Shown: positions 7,508 to 15,936 of the stretch, one piece after another | Layout: each line of letters begins with the position of its first letter | Position numbering within the stretch: the stretch's first letter is position 1 | DNA from: JAFGPJ01 sp964439135 | GTDB lineage: Bacteria > Planctomycetota > Phycisphaerae > Sedimentisphaerales > Anaerobacaceae | Assembly: GCA_964439135.1 (NCBI GenBank) | Contig: CAYTNN010000016.1 | Location: 1 to 34,894, forward strand | Direction: 5' to 3' | DNA: 34,894 bases | The notes under the pieces: model-generated | Told to the model about the DNA's origin: nothing | Seen by the model: the letters and a program-made list of their open reading frames with translations, nothing else | The model's database searches: none | Translations under genes and position numbers: made by a program

Positions 7508-8683
7508 TTATAAAGGCGCGGTGTTGGCTACGACATTTGGTATTTCAGAATCCTGTTTTTTAGAAGTGATAGAAAGTTGTTGTATGATGTTAGAGTTTGA
7601 GTCGGCTTCGATACCGGAGTGTTCTGTGTCAGGGGAGAACGCCGGGCTGGGTCGGTCGAGAAAATCTGCCATTGCTCTCTCGACGAGCAGGAGTCTGCTG
7701 CGGAATGTTTCGGGATCGACTGGGTACGTGCATTCTTCGGATTCAGGCGAAAGTTTACCGGAAGCCTGCATATTTTGCGGATGAATAACGGGGATCATTC
7801 TGCTCTCAAGATAGAACGATCTTATGTAATTCTCTACCATTTCGAGCATGGTGAATAAGGCATAGTTTTTGCATAACCATTTCAGCTTCGGCAATGTGCT
7901 GTTCAGGTTCACATAACACTTGAATTGTCTCAACAAGCTCAACGGTAGATGGGGCTGGGCCGGATCGATTTCACGGGGATGAACATAGACAATTAGCGGC
8001 CGCCCTGCTGTTCGCAATTTGCCTATTCCCCACTTAATCATCAGTTTGTTGGCTAACCTTAAGTACCCGCCACCAAAAAAACTTGTCCTGTGACCGAGTA
8101 TCTCAACAATGGACATTGGAATCTCGAGCAGGTGTCCGCTCCGAGTCTCGATAAAGTAAGGTCCCAGAGGTGAATCCGCAATTCCACCATGTCCCCTTGA
8201 AGCGGGAAATACACTTGAGTCGTATTGATAGCCCGATTCCTTAATCACATCAAAAGCCCAGGGGGCCTTCTTTGTAATTCCAAAACCTGGCGCTCGGAAA
8301 CCTCTGACCTGGTCTCCGATTGTATTTTCCAAAATATCCTTTGCCAGCGTAATATCCTCTCGAAACGCGTTCGGTCCGACTTTATATGCGAGAATATGCG
8401 CATAGCCGTGGCTGGCTATTTCATGACCGGCGTCTCGACACATAAATACCAAATCCTTGTGCCGCTCGGCAAGCCACCCCAACCAGAAGAAAGTGACTTT
8501 CACCGAAAAGGAGTCGAGCAAAGCCAACAACTCTTCGAGATTTCTCTGGATCCGAGATTCGAGAGAAGGCCAACGCTCGATACCCGGAACGGCAGGGCTG
8601 TCCAAAATGTGAAACCAATCCTCAACATCGATAGTCAAACACGAATGCAGTTTGCCTTTCGGCTGGTTCTTTGATGCCGGCAT
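7508..8683 (-). CDS. Polysaccharide deacetylase, XrtA/PEP-CTERM-associated type (DUF3473)
   Basis: This is the last gene of the exopolysaccharide operon. The start at 8683 is used because GGAGGA (about 8690-8695) lies 7 bases upstream; an in-frame ATG at 8698 overlaps that site. The 391-residue protein opens with TIDVEDWFH (Asp19, Glu21, Asp22). It continues with HEIASHGYAH (His92 and His96 as metal ligands), RGFRAPGFG (130-134 core) and YVHPREIDP (His235), the full NodB set. The C-terminal part of the domain, with HPREID and CYVNLNST, fits DUF3473, typical of deacetylases encoded with exosortase systems. It has no signal peptide and would act in the cytoplasm or on lipid-linked intermediates. 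About 110 residues after position 280 form a tail with no recognised domain. Expected chemistry is N- or O-deacetylation of the polymer or its precursor. Confidence 0.85.
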   Translation of the reverse strand: MPASKNQPKGKLHSCLTIDVEDWFHILDSPAVPGIERWPSLESRIQRNLEELLALLDSFSVKVTFFWLGWLAERHKDLVFMCRDAGHEIASHGYAHILAYKVGPNAFREDITLAKDILENTIGDQVRGFRAPGFGITKKAPWAFDVIKESGYQYDSSVFPASRGHGGIADSPLGPYFIETRSGHLLEIPMSIVEILGHRTSFFGGGYLRLANKLMIKWGIGKLRTAGRPLIVYVHPREIDPAQPHLPLSLLRQFKCYVNLNSTLPKLKWLCKNYALFTMLEMVENYIRSFYLESRMIPVIHPQNMQASGKLSPESEECTYPVDPETFRSRLLLVERAMADFLDRPSPAFSPDTEHSGIEADSNSNIIQQLSITSKKQDSEIPNVVANTAPL

Positions 8684-8763
8684 GAATTTTTCCTCCATGA
8701 AAAGATAAGAACTGTTCCCTTTAACTTATAGCTTCCTGCTACTTGTCATGCAGAACATCCTGA

Positions 8764-9657
8764 TTATCGGCGTCCATTCCTAAGCGTGATAACCGTGATC
8801 TCCGGTGGACAGAAATACCTCATTTTAATTCTTGAGGTCCCCACTCCTCGCGACGTATACCCAATCATACTGTTGTAGCTCCACTTGCCGCTGGCCATTT
8901 TCCGGCCGGCCGTCGGGCCGCAGAACACGGCAAAACCGCCGGGTAAACAGATCTGCCCCCCGTGAGTGTCCCCAGCCAGGTATAAGGAATATCCCGCTCT
9001 GGCTGATTCCTTGTACTTCGCAGGCGAATGGCACACCATCATTTTGAATGCGCCGTCCCAGGTATTGCCGTCGGTTAATACAATATCATCCGCTTTATAG
9101 TGGCTCGGGTCATCCATCCCAGCCAGGTATATCTTGTCTCCTTTCCTTTCAAGGCATATACCTTCGTTTATCAACATCTCCACACCATGTCCCTCTAACA
9201 GTTCGGCAGTCCTGTAGAGGTCATAATTGCCCAGTATCCCAAATACCCTTGATTTCTTTTTGAGCATTTTTGCTATCCGCTCGATTTGCGAATAAACCTG
9301 GTTAGGATCTGCGTTAGGGTCTGCGTTTCGACCGTAAGTGTAATCTCCTCCCAAGATACAGTAGTCGTAATCAATGTTGCCGACGATGCTGAGCACCTTG
9401 TCGGTCAGAGGGGCCGTTCCATCCGAATGCAGGTCGGTTACGAATAATATGCGTACATTATCAAATCCTTTCGGCAGATGGCCAAAGACCAGCTCCACTT
9501 CCTCCAGCCGGACATCAAGAGCATTCCTCAAACCTGCACTTCTGGTGAGACTTACTTTTAAGAGAAAATCAAGGACGCCCCAATGCCAGGGAGTTTTCAC
9601 CTTATTCTCATAATCCTGATTTTCAACAAGTAATCTGCTCTCACTAATAGCCCGCAT
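8764..9657 (-). CDS. Metallophosphoesterase (calcineurin-like, YkuE-type)
   Basis: The 297-residue protein has the ordered metal-binding motifs of the family: VTDLHSD (Asp75, His77), LGGDYTYG (Asp105), GILGNYD (Asn144), VCHSP (His210) and LAGDTHGGQ (His232). In the last motif the common GHTHGG is GDTHGG, so the histidine two positions before the retained one is Asp230. The ATG at 9657 is preferred to a TTG at 9669; neither has a strong Shine-Dalgarno. A 12-base in-frame tandem repeat (9301-9324) duplicates a NADP sequence near residue 112. Related enzymes hydrolyse phospholipid head groups or UDP-diacylglucosamine at the membrane. Position in the exopolysaccharide operon suggests a lipid-linked or nucleotide-sugar substrate, which is inference only. 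Confidence 0.8.
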   Translation of the reverse strand: MRAISESRLLVENQDYENKVKTPWHWGVLDFLLKVSLTRSAGLRNALDVRLEEVELVFGHLPKGFDNVRILFVTDLHSDGTAPLTDKVLSIVGNIDYDYCILGGDYTYGRNADPNADPNQVYSQIERIAKMLKKKSRVFGILGNYDLYRTAELLEGHGVEMLINEGICLERKGDKIYLAGMDDPSHYKADDIVLTDGNTWDGAFKMMVCHSPAKYKESARAGYSLYLAGDTHGGQICLPGGFAVFCGPTAGRKMASGKWSYNSMIGYTSRGVGTSRIKMRYFCPPEITVITLRNGRR

Positions 9658-9729
9658 TTTTGTATTCAATGTTTATTGACAGGATAGGAATTTTTAAGAC
9701 GCAAGTCGCAAGAAGGATCAGCCTCTTAC

Positions 9730-10755
9730 TTACGGCAGGCTGCAACTGATATATGGGCCGGCCAGCCGTGTGAACCATAGCGGCAGCTTTTTCCATGTCT
9801 CCACTCGTGCTGCATATTTTGGATTGTCCGGTTTGGCGATGGACAAATTGTGACCCGGGCTTGTCCAATACTGATACGCCAAAGGAATCTGTTTGGCCCC
9901 CCATCGTTTCTTAAATACATGCTGTCCACTACCCACTGTGCTTCTGCCAAAATCGAACCATTGTGCGCCCGAAGCGCCGAAGTGTTCCATCGCTGCCCAG
10001 TTCAGGAGATAATTCGGACTGATGTCATTATACTCGGTCAGGACGGCTCCCCACCGGCTTTGCGCCAACCCGTTAAAGCTGTATACGAACAATCCCCCCA
10101 CGGGTGTTCCGTTCAAATGCACAAGGAAAATGCGACTGTCATCAGGAAAGGTTTTGAGAACCGCACTGAAGAGCTTGCGGGGATAACACGGTGTCCCCAC
10201 CTGATGCATTCGCCGGGTCCATATTCGATAGAAATCGGCCAACATCTCTGAGCCGCCGGTTACAGCCATGAGGCCTGCTTTCTCGGCTTTGCGGACGCGG
10301 TTGCGTATCTGGGGTCGCAAGCTTCTCCAGAGTTCGGCCGGATCGGAGGTTAGCTGTAGACACATGGTGACCTTGTCGGTGCGCCGATGCAAGTCATAAG
10401 GCAGAGGCTCAATGTTCCTGAACTCCATCGATTCGCACTTTTTTTCTTCACTCAGTTCAATGGCACGCTCGTATAGAGCCCTTGAAGCCGCTTCATTTTC
10501 GGCAAGAGGGCCACCGTAGTTGCTGAATGCCTGAGAGATCATTCTATTACCGAACAGTCGGCTGCGGATAAGTGTCAGAGGAAGAATCCCGCATACATTG
10601 CCGTTCTGATATGCAACCAGGTGGAAGGATTTATGTCCCAGGGGTCGTACGACGTTCTGAGCCCATGCGAAGAGGTGACAGAGTTTGGCCCCTGGCATCC
10701 GTCGAACAAAATCGTCTAATTCAGGACGGTTGGCGTTACAAATATCGACATCCAT
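9730..10755 (-). CDS. FemAB/GNAT-fold protein of the PEP-CTERM-associated family
   Basis: The 341-residue protein resembles the FemAB-like family found beside exosortase (XrtA) loci. Features are the LGHKSFHLVAYQNG and GILPLTLI strands, the F-S-N-Y-G-G turn, a basic LRPQIRNRVRKAEKAG helix, and the second GNAT half with GGLFVYSFNG and FDFGRST. FemAB proteins transfer an aminoacyl group, and related GNATs an acyl group, to a cell-wall or polysaccharide acceptor. A good Shine-Dalgarno (GGAGGA) lies 7 bases before the ATG. It follows the Cys-rich unknown after 51 bases. The likely job is decorating the operon's polysaccharide with an acyl or amino-acid group in the cytoplasm; the donor cannot be told from sequence. 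Confidence 0.8.
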   Translation of the reverse strand: MDVDICNANRPELDDFVRRMPGAKLCHLFAWAQNVVRPLGHKSFHLVAYQNGNVCGILPLTLIRSRLFGNRMISQAFSNYGGPLAENEAASRALYERAIELSEEKKCESMEFRNIEPLPYDLHRRTDKVTMCLQLTSDPAELWRSLRPQIRNRVRKAEKAGLMAVTGGSEMLADFYRIWTRRMHQVGTPCYPRKLFSAVLKTFPDDSRIFLVHLNGTPVGGLFVYSFNGLAQSRWGAVLTEYNDISPNYLLNWAAMEHFGASGAQWFDFGRSTVGSGQHVFKKRWGAKQIPLAYQYWTSPGHNLSIAKPDNPKYAARVETWKKLPLWFTRLAGPYISCSLP

Positions 10756-10806
10756 TGTTTAATCCTCCGTGCATTCTAAAAATAGTGTTTTGAAAGTTGT
10801 CCGGGA

Positions 10807-11370
10807 TTAGTCTTCTTCTTCGATTCTTTTGAGCCATGCTTCTCTCCAAAAGTGAAAGCAGGACCGGTCACAACCGCCGAATTCGGACCCATCGCACATG
10901 ACTCCTTCGAGTATCACAGTATTCTTCATTTTTCTCGAATCGCCATTGGTCTCGAGCAATATATTCTCAATGCGTTTGAGGACTCTGTATCGTTTGCCGC
11001 AGTACTTCCTCATGCCTGTCATCCACAAAAGGCCCTTATACTTTCTATCCGGACCGAGCGTGGCCAGGATGTCATCAATTGATTTGACCTCTACGAGCTC
11101 GCCCGGTCTTAAGCCAAGGACCTCCGAATCGTTAGACAATTTTTCATTCTCAGCTAATGCCTGCCAAGGGCCTTGACTATTGCACTTGGGCGGGCATCTG
11201 CCGATCAAGACATTACTTAGCGTTCGCCATACACCCATGTTCTCAAAACACCAAACTGCATAACTTCGGACCTTCTGGTACACTTTGAACAGTCTATTCA
11301 TGGGACGGGGCTTGGAACATGTTTGCAGACAGTCGAACCGACCATGACACGATCTGCAATGGATTGACAT
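10807..11370 (-). CDS. Conserved Cys-rich protein of unknown function
   Basis: This 187-residue protein has no domain I can name, although I recognise the C-terminal pattern from unannotated proteins in other polysaccharide and natural-product loci. The N-terminus carries CRSC and CLQTC, then CPPKC near residue 60. The conserved half begins LRPGELVEVKS, which looks like a small beta-barrel, and continues with KYCGKRYRVLKR and VMCDGSEFGGCDRSCFHFW. The paired cysteines suggest a metal or Fe-S site. There is no signal peptide. GGAGG precedes the ATG by 7 bases. It lies between the kinase-methyltransferase fusion and the FemAB protein, so it may assist one of them; this is inference from position. 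Confidence 0.65.
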   Translation of the reverse strand: MSIHCRSCHGRFDCLQTCSKPRPMNRLFKVYQKVRSYAVWCFENMGVWRTLSNVLIGRCPPKCNSQGPWQALAENEKLSNDSEVLGLRPGELVEVKSIDDILATLGPDRKYKGLLWMTGMRKYCGKRYRVLKRIENILLETNGDSRKMKNTVILEGVMCDGSEFGGCDRSCFHFWREAWLKRIEEED

Positions 11371-11479
11371 AACAACACCTCCAAAAAAAAATTAGTCTGG
11401 TTTCCTTATATGCATGTAGTTATAGCTGAGTCCCGGAGCTTGCCGGCACGAACAACATGAACTGCATATCATAAAATAT

Positions 11480-13165
11480 TCATCTTTCAATTGTGCCTAT
11501 TATTAACGGGCGAGAATTCCTGTAGGGCGCGACCACCTGAGTGAATGGAAATCCGTTAGAACTGAGCGCATTCAAGGCATATTCCACGGCTGCCTTCTCA
11601 CAGGTAAGCTGTTCTCGCCGATTTATATTCGTGGCAGGATTGCACTGGAGCACAAAAGTAGGAGCTATCGTGCTTATATGCTTTACGATATTGTCGAAAG
11701 AACCGTTGCCGGGATGCTCTGTGGGACATGGTGCCATGACTATATCGAAGCTGCCAAGGTTTATTTTCGAGAGTTCATCTGTATTTGCCTGTACATATTT
11801 GAATGCGTATTGCCTGTTCTCGGCCCACTCAAATGCCGACTTGACAAAATTACCCTGTGAAATGTCCCCAGGTTCGCATGATATTCCCACCACCTCTTGC
11901 GCCCCGCTTCGCAGCATCTGAATCGCATCGACGGCATTGGTGCATTCCAAATCCAGAATACGTTTTCCCGACACGCTGAGCAGGTTGTTCCTGAGAACGG
12001 ATTGCCAGCGACTGCATCCATTGTTTGTATTCCGGATGTTGCTGTTCCTGAGACCATAACCGAAATAAACGGGGGCAAAGGTCTCGTTGTTCGTTCGGTG
12101 CTCCAGTTCACTTTTTATTCTTTTGTATGTCAACTTTTCTGTGCCGAAACACGCGTTGAATTTTTCTATATCCCGGTCACATAGAATTCTGAAAGCATTT
12201 TTCCCCAATCCTTCAAAACGAAGGGCCCAGTCAAAATCGATTAAGAACGGCTTGCCGGACCGCTCCTCGAGAATTATGTTGCCGTACTTGATATCGTTCC
12301 ATATGAAACGGGCCTCGTGCATCTTATTAAGTTCGGCGAAGACATGATCGATGAATTGCGAGTCAACGACTTCGCTTAAAACACGCCTGCATTCCGCGGT
12401 GCGATTAAGCGCTCTCTTTCTTTTGCCAAAACGTGTCAATTCTGGATTTTCTTCTATGTCACGGTCTCGAACAACCGCGCCCCTCCCGGCCAGCTCTTCG
12501 CGGAGGACAGGGCCCGAAATGTACGAAAAGGTCAGCGTCAAATTGTCGAAATCAACGTCCATTATCACAGGTATATTACAGCCGGCACGCCCGAGGTGGT
12601 AATGCGCTTCTATCTCATTCACAAACGATGATTTATTTCCTTTGTAGTGCTTTTCTATGCAGACATACCCATCTATAGCTACTACTCGCAGGCCAAATCG
12701 TTTTCTTGCCAGAAACTGCTTTTTAGAAACACTTGGCACGTTTGAGATTGCCCCCACCTTCGACAGCAGGAATCCATCCTGGTCTATTTCACCAAGCTCC
12801 ACTTTATGTATTTGTCGCCGGGCATTTTCGGATGACGTGACTTTCTCCCAATCCAATCCCAGTTGTTGCACCTTAGTCTTATAACCTTTATCCGCAAGAC
12901 TCAGCAGCGTCTCCTTGTTCTGCCGCCAATACCGTATCTTTTTCTCTGCAAAATAGTATTTCAGCCCTATCCTCTTGATCCACGTGTAAAGTCGTAAACA
13001 AATAGGCAACACCGGCATTACGGCAGGCAAGACAAAACAGATATAACCGACATGCAAACAACGCGGAAATCCGTTTCTTATGAGGGCAACCGGTATTCCT
13101 GCGATCTTACGTAGTGACAGTATGATCTTTGGAGACGGCTTGTTTATCGGGACATCACTGAACAT
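11480..13165 (-). CDS. Lipopolysaccharide-kinase-like/SAM methyltransferase fusion
   Basis: A 561-residue two-domain protein. A hydrophobic stretch near residues 38-60 could anchor it to the membrane. Residues about 150-350 are a protein-kinase-like fold of the WaaP/Bud32 kind: a candidate ATP-binding lysine in CIEKHY (Lys172), a helix-C glutamate in FVNEIEAHYHL, the catalytic loop IWNDIKYGNII (Asp291, Lys293, Asn296) and the metal-binding LIDFD (Asp310). Residues about 398-561 are a Rossmann methyltransferase beginning GKRILDLECTNA. Its SAM loop lacks the usual glycines (GxGxG), so activity is not assured. Kinases of this type phosphorylate sugars on cell-surface glycolipids. A phosphate-plus-methyl cap on the glycan chain, as in some O-antigens, is an attractive inference. 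AGGA precedes the start by 6 bases. Confidence 0.75.
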   Translation of the reverse strand: MFSDVPINKPSPKIILSLRKIAGIPVALIRNGFPRCLHVGYICFVLPAVMPVLPICLRLYTWIKRIGLKYYFAEKKIRYWRQNKETLLSLADKGYKTKVQQLGLDWEKVTSSENARRQIHKVELGEIDQDGFLLSKVGAISNVPSVSKKQFLARKRFGLRVVAIDGYVCIEKHYKGNKSSFVNEIEAHYHLGRAGCNIPVIMDVDFDNLTLTFSYISGPVLREELAGRGAVVRDRDIEENPELTRFGKRKRALNRTAECRRVLSEVVDSQFIDHVFAELNKMHEARFIWNDIKYGNIILEERSGKPFLIDFDWALRFEGLGKNAFRILCDRDIEKFNACFGTEKLTYKRIKSELEHRTNNETFAPVYFGYGLRNSNIRNTNNGCSRWQSVLRNNLLSVSGKRILDLECTNAVDAIQMLRSGAQEVVGISCEPGDISQGNFVKSAFEWAENRQYAFKYVQANTDELSKINLGSFDIVMAPCPTEHPGNGSFDNIVKHISTIAPTFVLQCNPATNINRREQLTCEKAAVEYALNALSSNGFPFTQVVAPYRNSRPLIIGTIER

Positions 13166-13293
13166 TTATGATCCTAAGCACGGCTTTTCGATTTCATTCT
13201 TTGATACAAACATTTATCCGGCATAATTCTATCGCACATCGAAATCTGATATATTTACACTCCGGTTATTCGTGTTAAAAACGGAGGCGGCAG

Positions 13294-14448
13294 TCAGCGG
13301 ATGGGTATGCTTTGCGACAATGGAGTCTTCTTTTCGGCTGTATAGTGTCGGCCATTCAAAATGCTCAAATACAACTTCTCAATCTGCTCGCTGATCGACT
13401 GCCAGGAGTAATGTTGTCTGATACGCTCTTTGGCCCCGACATTCACAGAGGCCACATCCTCGCTGTGCTTGAGCAGCCAACACAGGCGGTCCGTTAGATC
13501 GTCTATGTTTTTATTGGTAAAGTGAAAACCGGCGTCTCCGATGGCTTCCAGGTTTTCCGGAATGTCACTGACGAGACAGCAATGACCGTAGCTCATTGCT
13601 TCGAGAATACTCAGAGACAAGCCTTCCACTTCGGAAGGCTGCACATACATATAGCAGTGACTGAAAAGCTCTTCGATAAGACGTCCCTCGACAAAGCCGG
13701 GAAACAGGATGCGCGGATCGCCACCAGCCAATTCAATGAGTCTCTTCCTGTATTCCACGGCACCTTGGGCATCGCCGGCAATTACAAGTTTCATATCCGT
13801 ATCCAGCCGTCGGAACGCCGAAACCAGATAGTGGGCGCCCTTTTCGGGTACCAGGCGACAGGCAAAAAGAATATACGCATTCGGCTCAAGACCCAGTCGG
13901 TATATTTCGCTGGCTCCGGTTTTAGGTTTGACATCGGCCGCCGTGGGGATGTACTGCATTTCAATCCCACGATGCGTTCGATAGAAAGCGCATTGTGTCC
14001 GGGAAACGGCCGTATTAATATGAGATTGGGATAAGGCCAGTTTTTCCAGAATCTTCACGACGGATGAGCCGACGGTACCCCAGCGTTTGCGTTTCCATTC
14101 CAGACTATGCAACTGCAGTACGCATTTGGCCCCGCGCAGCCTGGGAAGCCATGCAAAAGCACCCGGGGCAAAACTGTGGAAATGTACAATGTCATATTTT
14201 TTCTTCCAGCTTGAGTTAATCGCAGCAGTTGCCGAACAAGACAGCTTCTGCAGGCACGGTGCAGCGAATGACGGAACACTCACAATCCGCATTCCCAGAT
14301 AGCGCTCAGGCACATCGCCATAGTGACGCATCGTGTAAACGGTGACTTCATGCCCGCGTTGGACCAGGCGCGAACCGAGCTCGGATGTGTACTTTTCGAT
14401 ACCTCCGCCCCGCATAATGTTTTTAACGGCTAAAAAAGCTATCTTCAT
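13294..14448 (-). CDS. GT4-family glycosyltransferase
   Basis: The start at 14448 is chosen over 14484 because GGAGA precedes it at about 8 bases and the product then begins MKIAFLAVKN, the first Rossmann strand of a GT-B enzyme. A glycine-rich loop, MRGGGIEKY, follows. The C-terminal nucleotide-sugar domain shows FACRLVPEKGAHYLVSAF and the EX7E motif in SEVEGLSLSILEAMSYG. The protein has 384 residues, normal for GT4. It acts in the cytoplasm, adding a sugar from a nucleotide donor with retention of configuration to the lipid-linked repeat unit. The sugar cannot be predicted. Confidence 0.9.
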   Translation of the reverse strand: MKIAFLAVKNIMRGGGIEKYTSELGSRLVQRGHEVTVYTMRHYGDVPERYLGMRIVSVPSFAAPCLQKLSCSATAAINSSWKKKYDIVHFHSFAPGAFAWLPRLRGAKCVLQLHSLEWKRKRWGTVGSSVVKILEKLALSQSHINTAVSRTQCAFYRTHRGIEMQYIPTAADVKPKTGASEIYRLGLEPNAYILFACRLVPEKGAHYLVSAFRRLDTDMKLVIAGDAQGAVEYRKRLIELAGGDPRILFPGFVEGRLIEELFSHCYMYVQPSEVEGLSLSILEAMSYGHCCLVSDIPENLEAIGDAGFHFTNKNIDDLTDRLCWLLKHSEDVASVNVGAKERIRQHYSWQSISEQIEKLYLSILNGRHYTAEKKTPLSQSIPIR

Positions 14449-14523
14449 GTCTGATTCTCCATAGTTATGCTTGCCGCAACACAAGGTTTGAGTTTTAACG
14501 GGTTATTTTCCAATGGGTATGAT

Positions 14524-15933
14524 TCAACTCTGTTTCTCCACTATGCCCAAAGGATACCATCCTTCAGGGTCCGCACCCTTATTCGCTAATCTGATCGCCG
14601 GCAAATGATTGCTCGGATCCAGAATTCCGAACGAGACAACATAGTTGCCTGCCCCGAGGAAATCCGGCAATAACATATCCTCTTCCACTCGATGCCTCCC
14701 CGGCAGCCACTGGCAAGCTCTTGCTCCTGAGGTCATAATGACCGACCCCCAGCCGCCCGTAAGCTTTACTGCCGGGATATAGTTCTTATAAACCGGGGCG
14801 ACTCCTGTGTTCTCAATTTCCATGTCAATAGGTAAATGTCGCTGACCCGGGGACAGGATTTCAGGCAAAACAATACGATTTAATGCAAAACGGTATCCGC
14901 ATCGTCTTAAGAAATACTCAATTGAAGGGACCTGATGCGTATAAATTGATTTAGATTTGGCGTTAAAAGCGGAACCATGCCATTGTAAAGCCTGGTCCCA
15001 CATCTTGTCGTAACCGCCGCCTTTGGTCGGCACATATTTGTCCAGGTCGTGCATCGTTCCCGGCGGTTCGAATGCGACAGGGCCGCTCTTCCATGCTTCC
15101 CATGCCTCGGCTTGTTCTAAATTTTGCGGATAAGAATTTAACATGTGGCACCATGTATCGGAAAAATGGCCGTAATCCCCAAGCGAATCCGCCCGCCAGC
15201 CCGCTGCCCTGCTGACGGCATAACGTAAGCCCGGCACGTATCCGATCAGCATCGACAGAGGGATACTGTCCCAGTACTTCAGATACATGTCGATAATTTT
15301 GACGGCGTTTTCTTCGCTAATCATCGGAACTTCCGGCTCCGTGTGTGACATGTGCCATTCGCCCCAGAATCCGACGCTTCCGATGTCCATCCGAATAATG
15401 TTCTTATGACCATTGTAACGTTCTCCAAACGCACTTATCAGCTCTTCCTGCCTGGCGAGAAAATAAGGATCGTTATGGTCCGGCGCCCATCCCCTGCGAT
15501 TATATTTTGTGTACCAGTAGCCTTTTCCTTTTTTCATGTACCACTGAGGCGTACCGGCGGTTAAATCGGCCGAGCTTGTCGGCATAAACCGCAGGGCCAG
15601 ATCCTGCCCTGCTTGACGTGCTCTCTCCAGCAGCGAGTCAATAAGCTCGAAGTTATATCTGCCCTCTTGTGGTTCCAGCTTGTCCCAGTAAAAACGGAAA
15701 TATGCAATAGAGCATTCCGGATAATTCTCTGCCGATATGTTCCGCTGGTCACCGTTGAAAGAATGAAACGTTTCGAATCCCATTCCCGGATTAATCAGCA
15801 CCTCATCGGTCACTTCCGGCTCGACAATATAGTTACCCGCCTGACGTGCCCACGCCGGATTCCGCATCCGGGAACATACGATACCTCCCAACAGGCAGGA
15901 TGAGCTTAGTTTTATAAAATCTCTTCGATTCAT
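14524..15933 (-). CDS. Tat-exported DUF4832 protein, glycosidase-like
   Basis: A twin-arginine motif NRRDFIKLSS (Arg3, Arg4) and a short hydrophobic stretch mark a Tat signal. The 469-residue protein then has the opening LINPGMGFETFHSF, typical of DUF4832 proteins, which have a TIM-barrel glycoside-hydrolase-like fold. Further on it reads YFRFYWDKLEPQEG and DIGSVGFWGEWH; the last contains a Gly-Glu-Trp segment that could hold a catalytic glutamate. The C-terminal 120 residues look like a beta-sandwich. The ATG lies 3 bases after the stop of the upstream glycosyltransferase and has only a weak Shine-Dalgarno, so translation is probably coupled. In this operon it may trim or lyse the polymer outside the cytoplasm, like the hydrolases of other exopolysaccharide loci; activity is unproven. 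Confidence 0.75.
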   Translation of the reverse strand: MNRRDFIKLSSSCLLGGIVCSRMRNPAWARQAGNYIVEPEVTDEVLINPGMGFETFHSFNGDQRNISAENYPECSIAYFRFYWDKLEPQEGRYNFELIDSLLERARQAGQDLALRFMPTSSADLTAGTPQWYMKKGKGYWYTKYNRRGWAPDHNDPYFLARQEELISAFGERYNGHKNIIRMDIGSVGFWGEWHMSHTEPEVPMISEENAVKIIDMYLKYWDSIPLSMLIGYVPGLRYAVSRAAGWRADSLGDYGHFSDTWCHMLNSYPQNLEQAEAWEAWKSGPVAFEPPGTMHDLDKYVPTKGGGYDKMWDQALQWHGSAFNAKSKSIYTHQVPSIEYFLRRCGYRFALNRIVLPEILSPGQRHLPIDMEIENTGVAPVYKNYIPAVKLTGGWGSVIMTSGARACQWLPGRHRVEEDMLLPDFLGAGNYVVSFGILDPSNHLPAIRLANKGADPEGWYPLGIVEKQS

Positions 15934-15936
15934 GTT

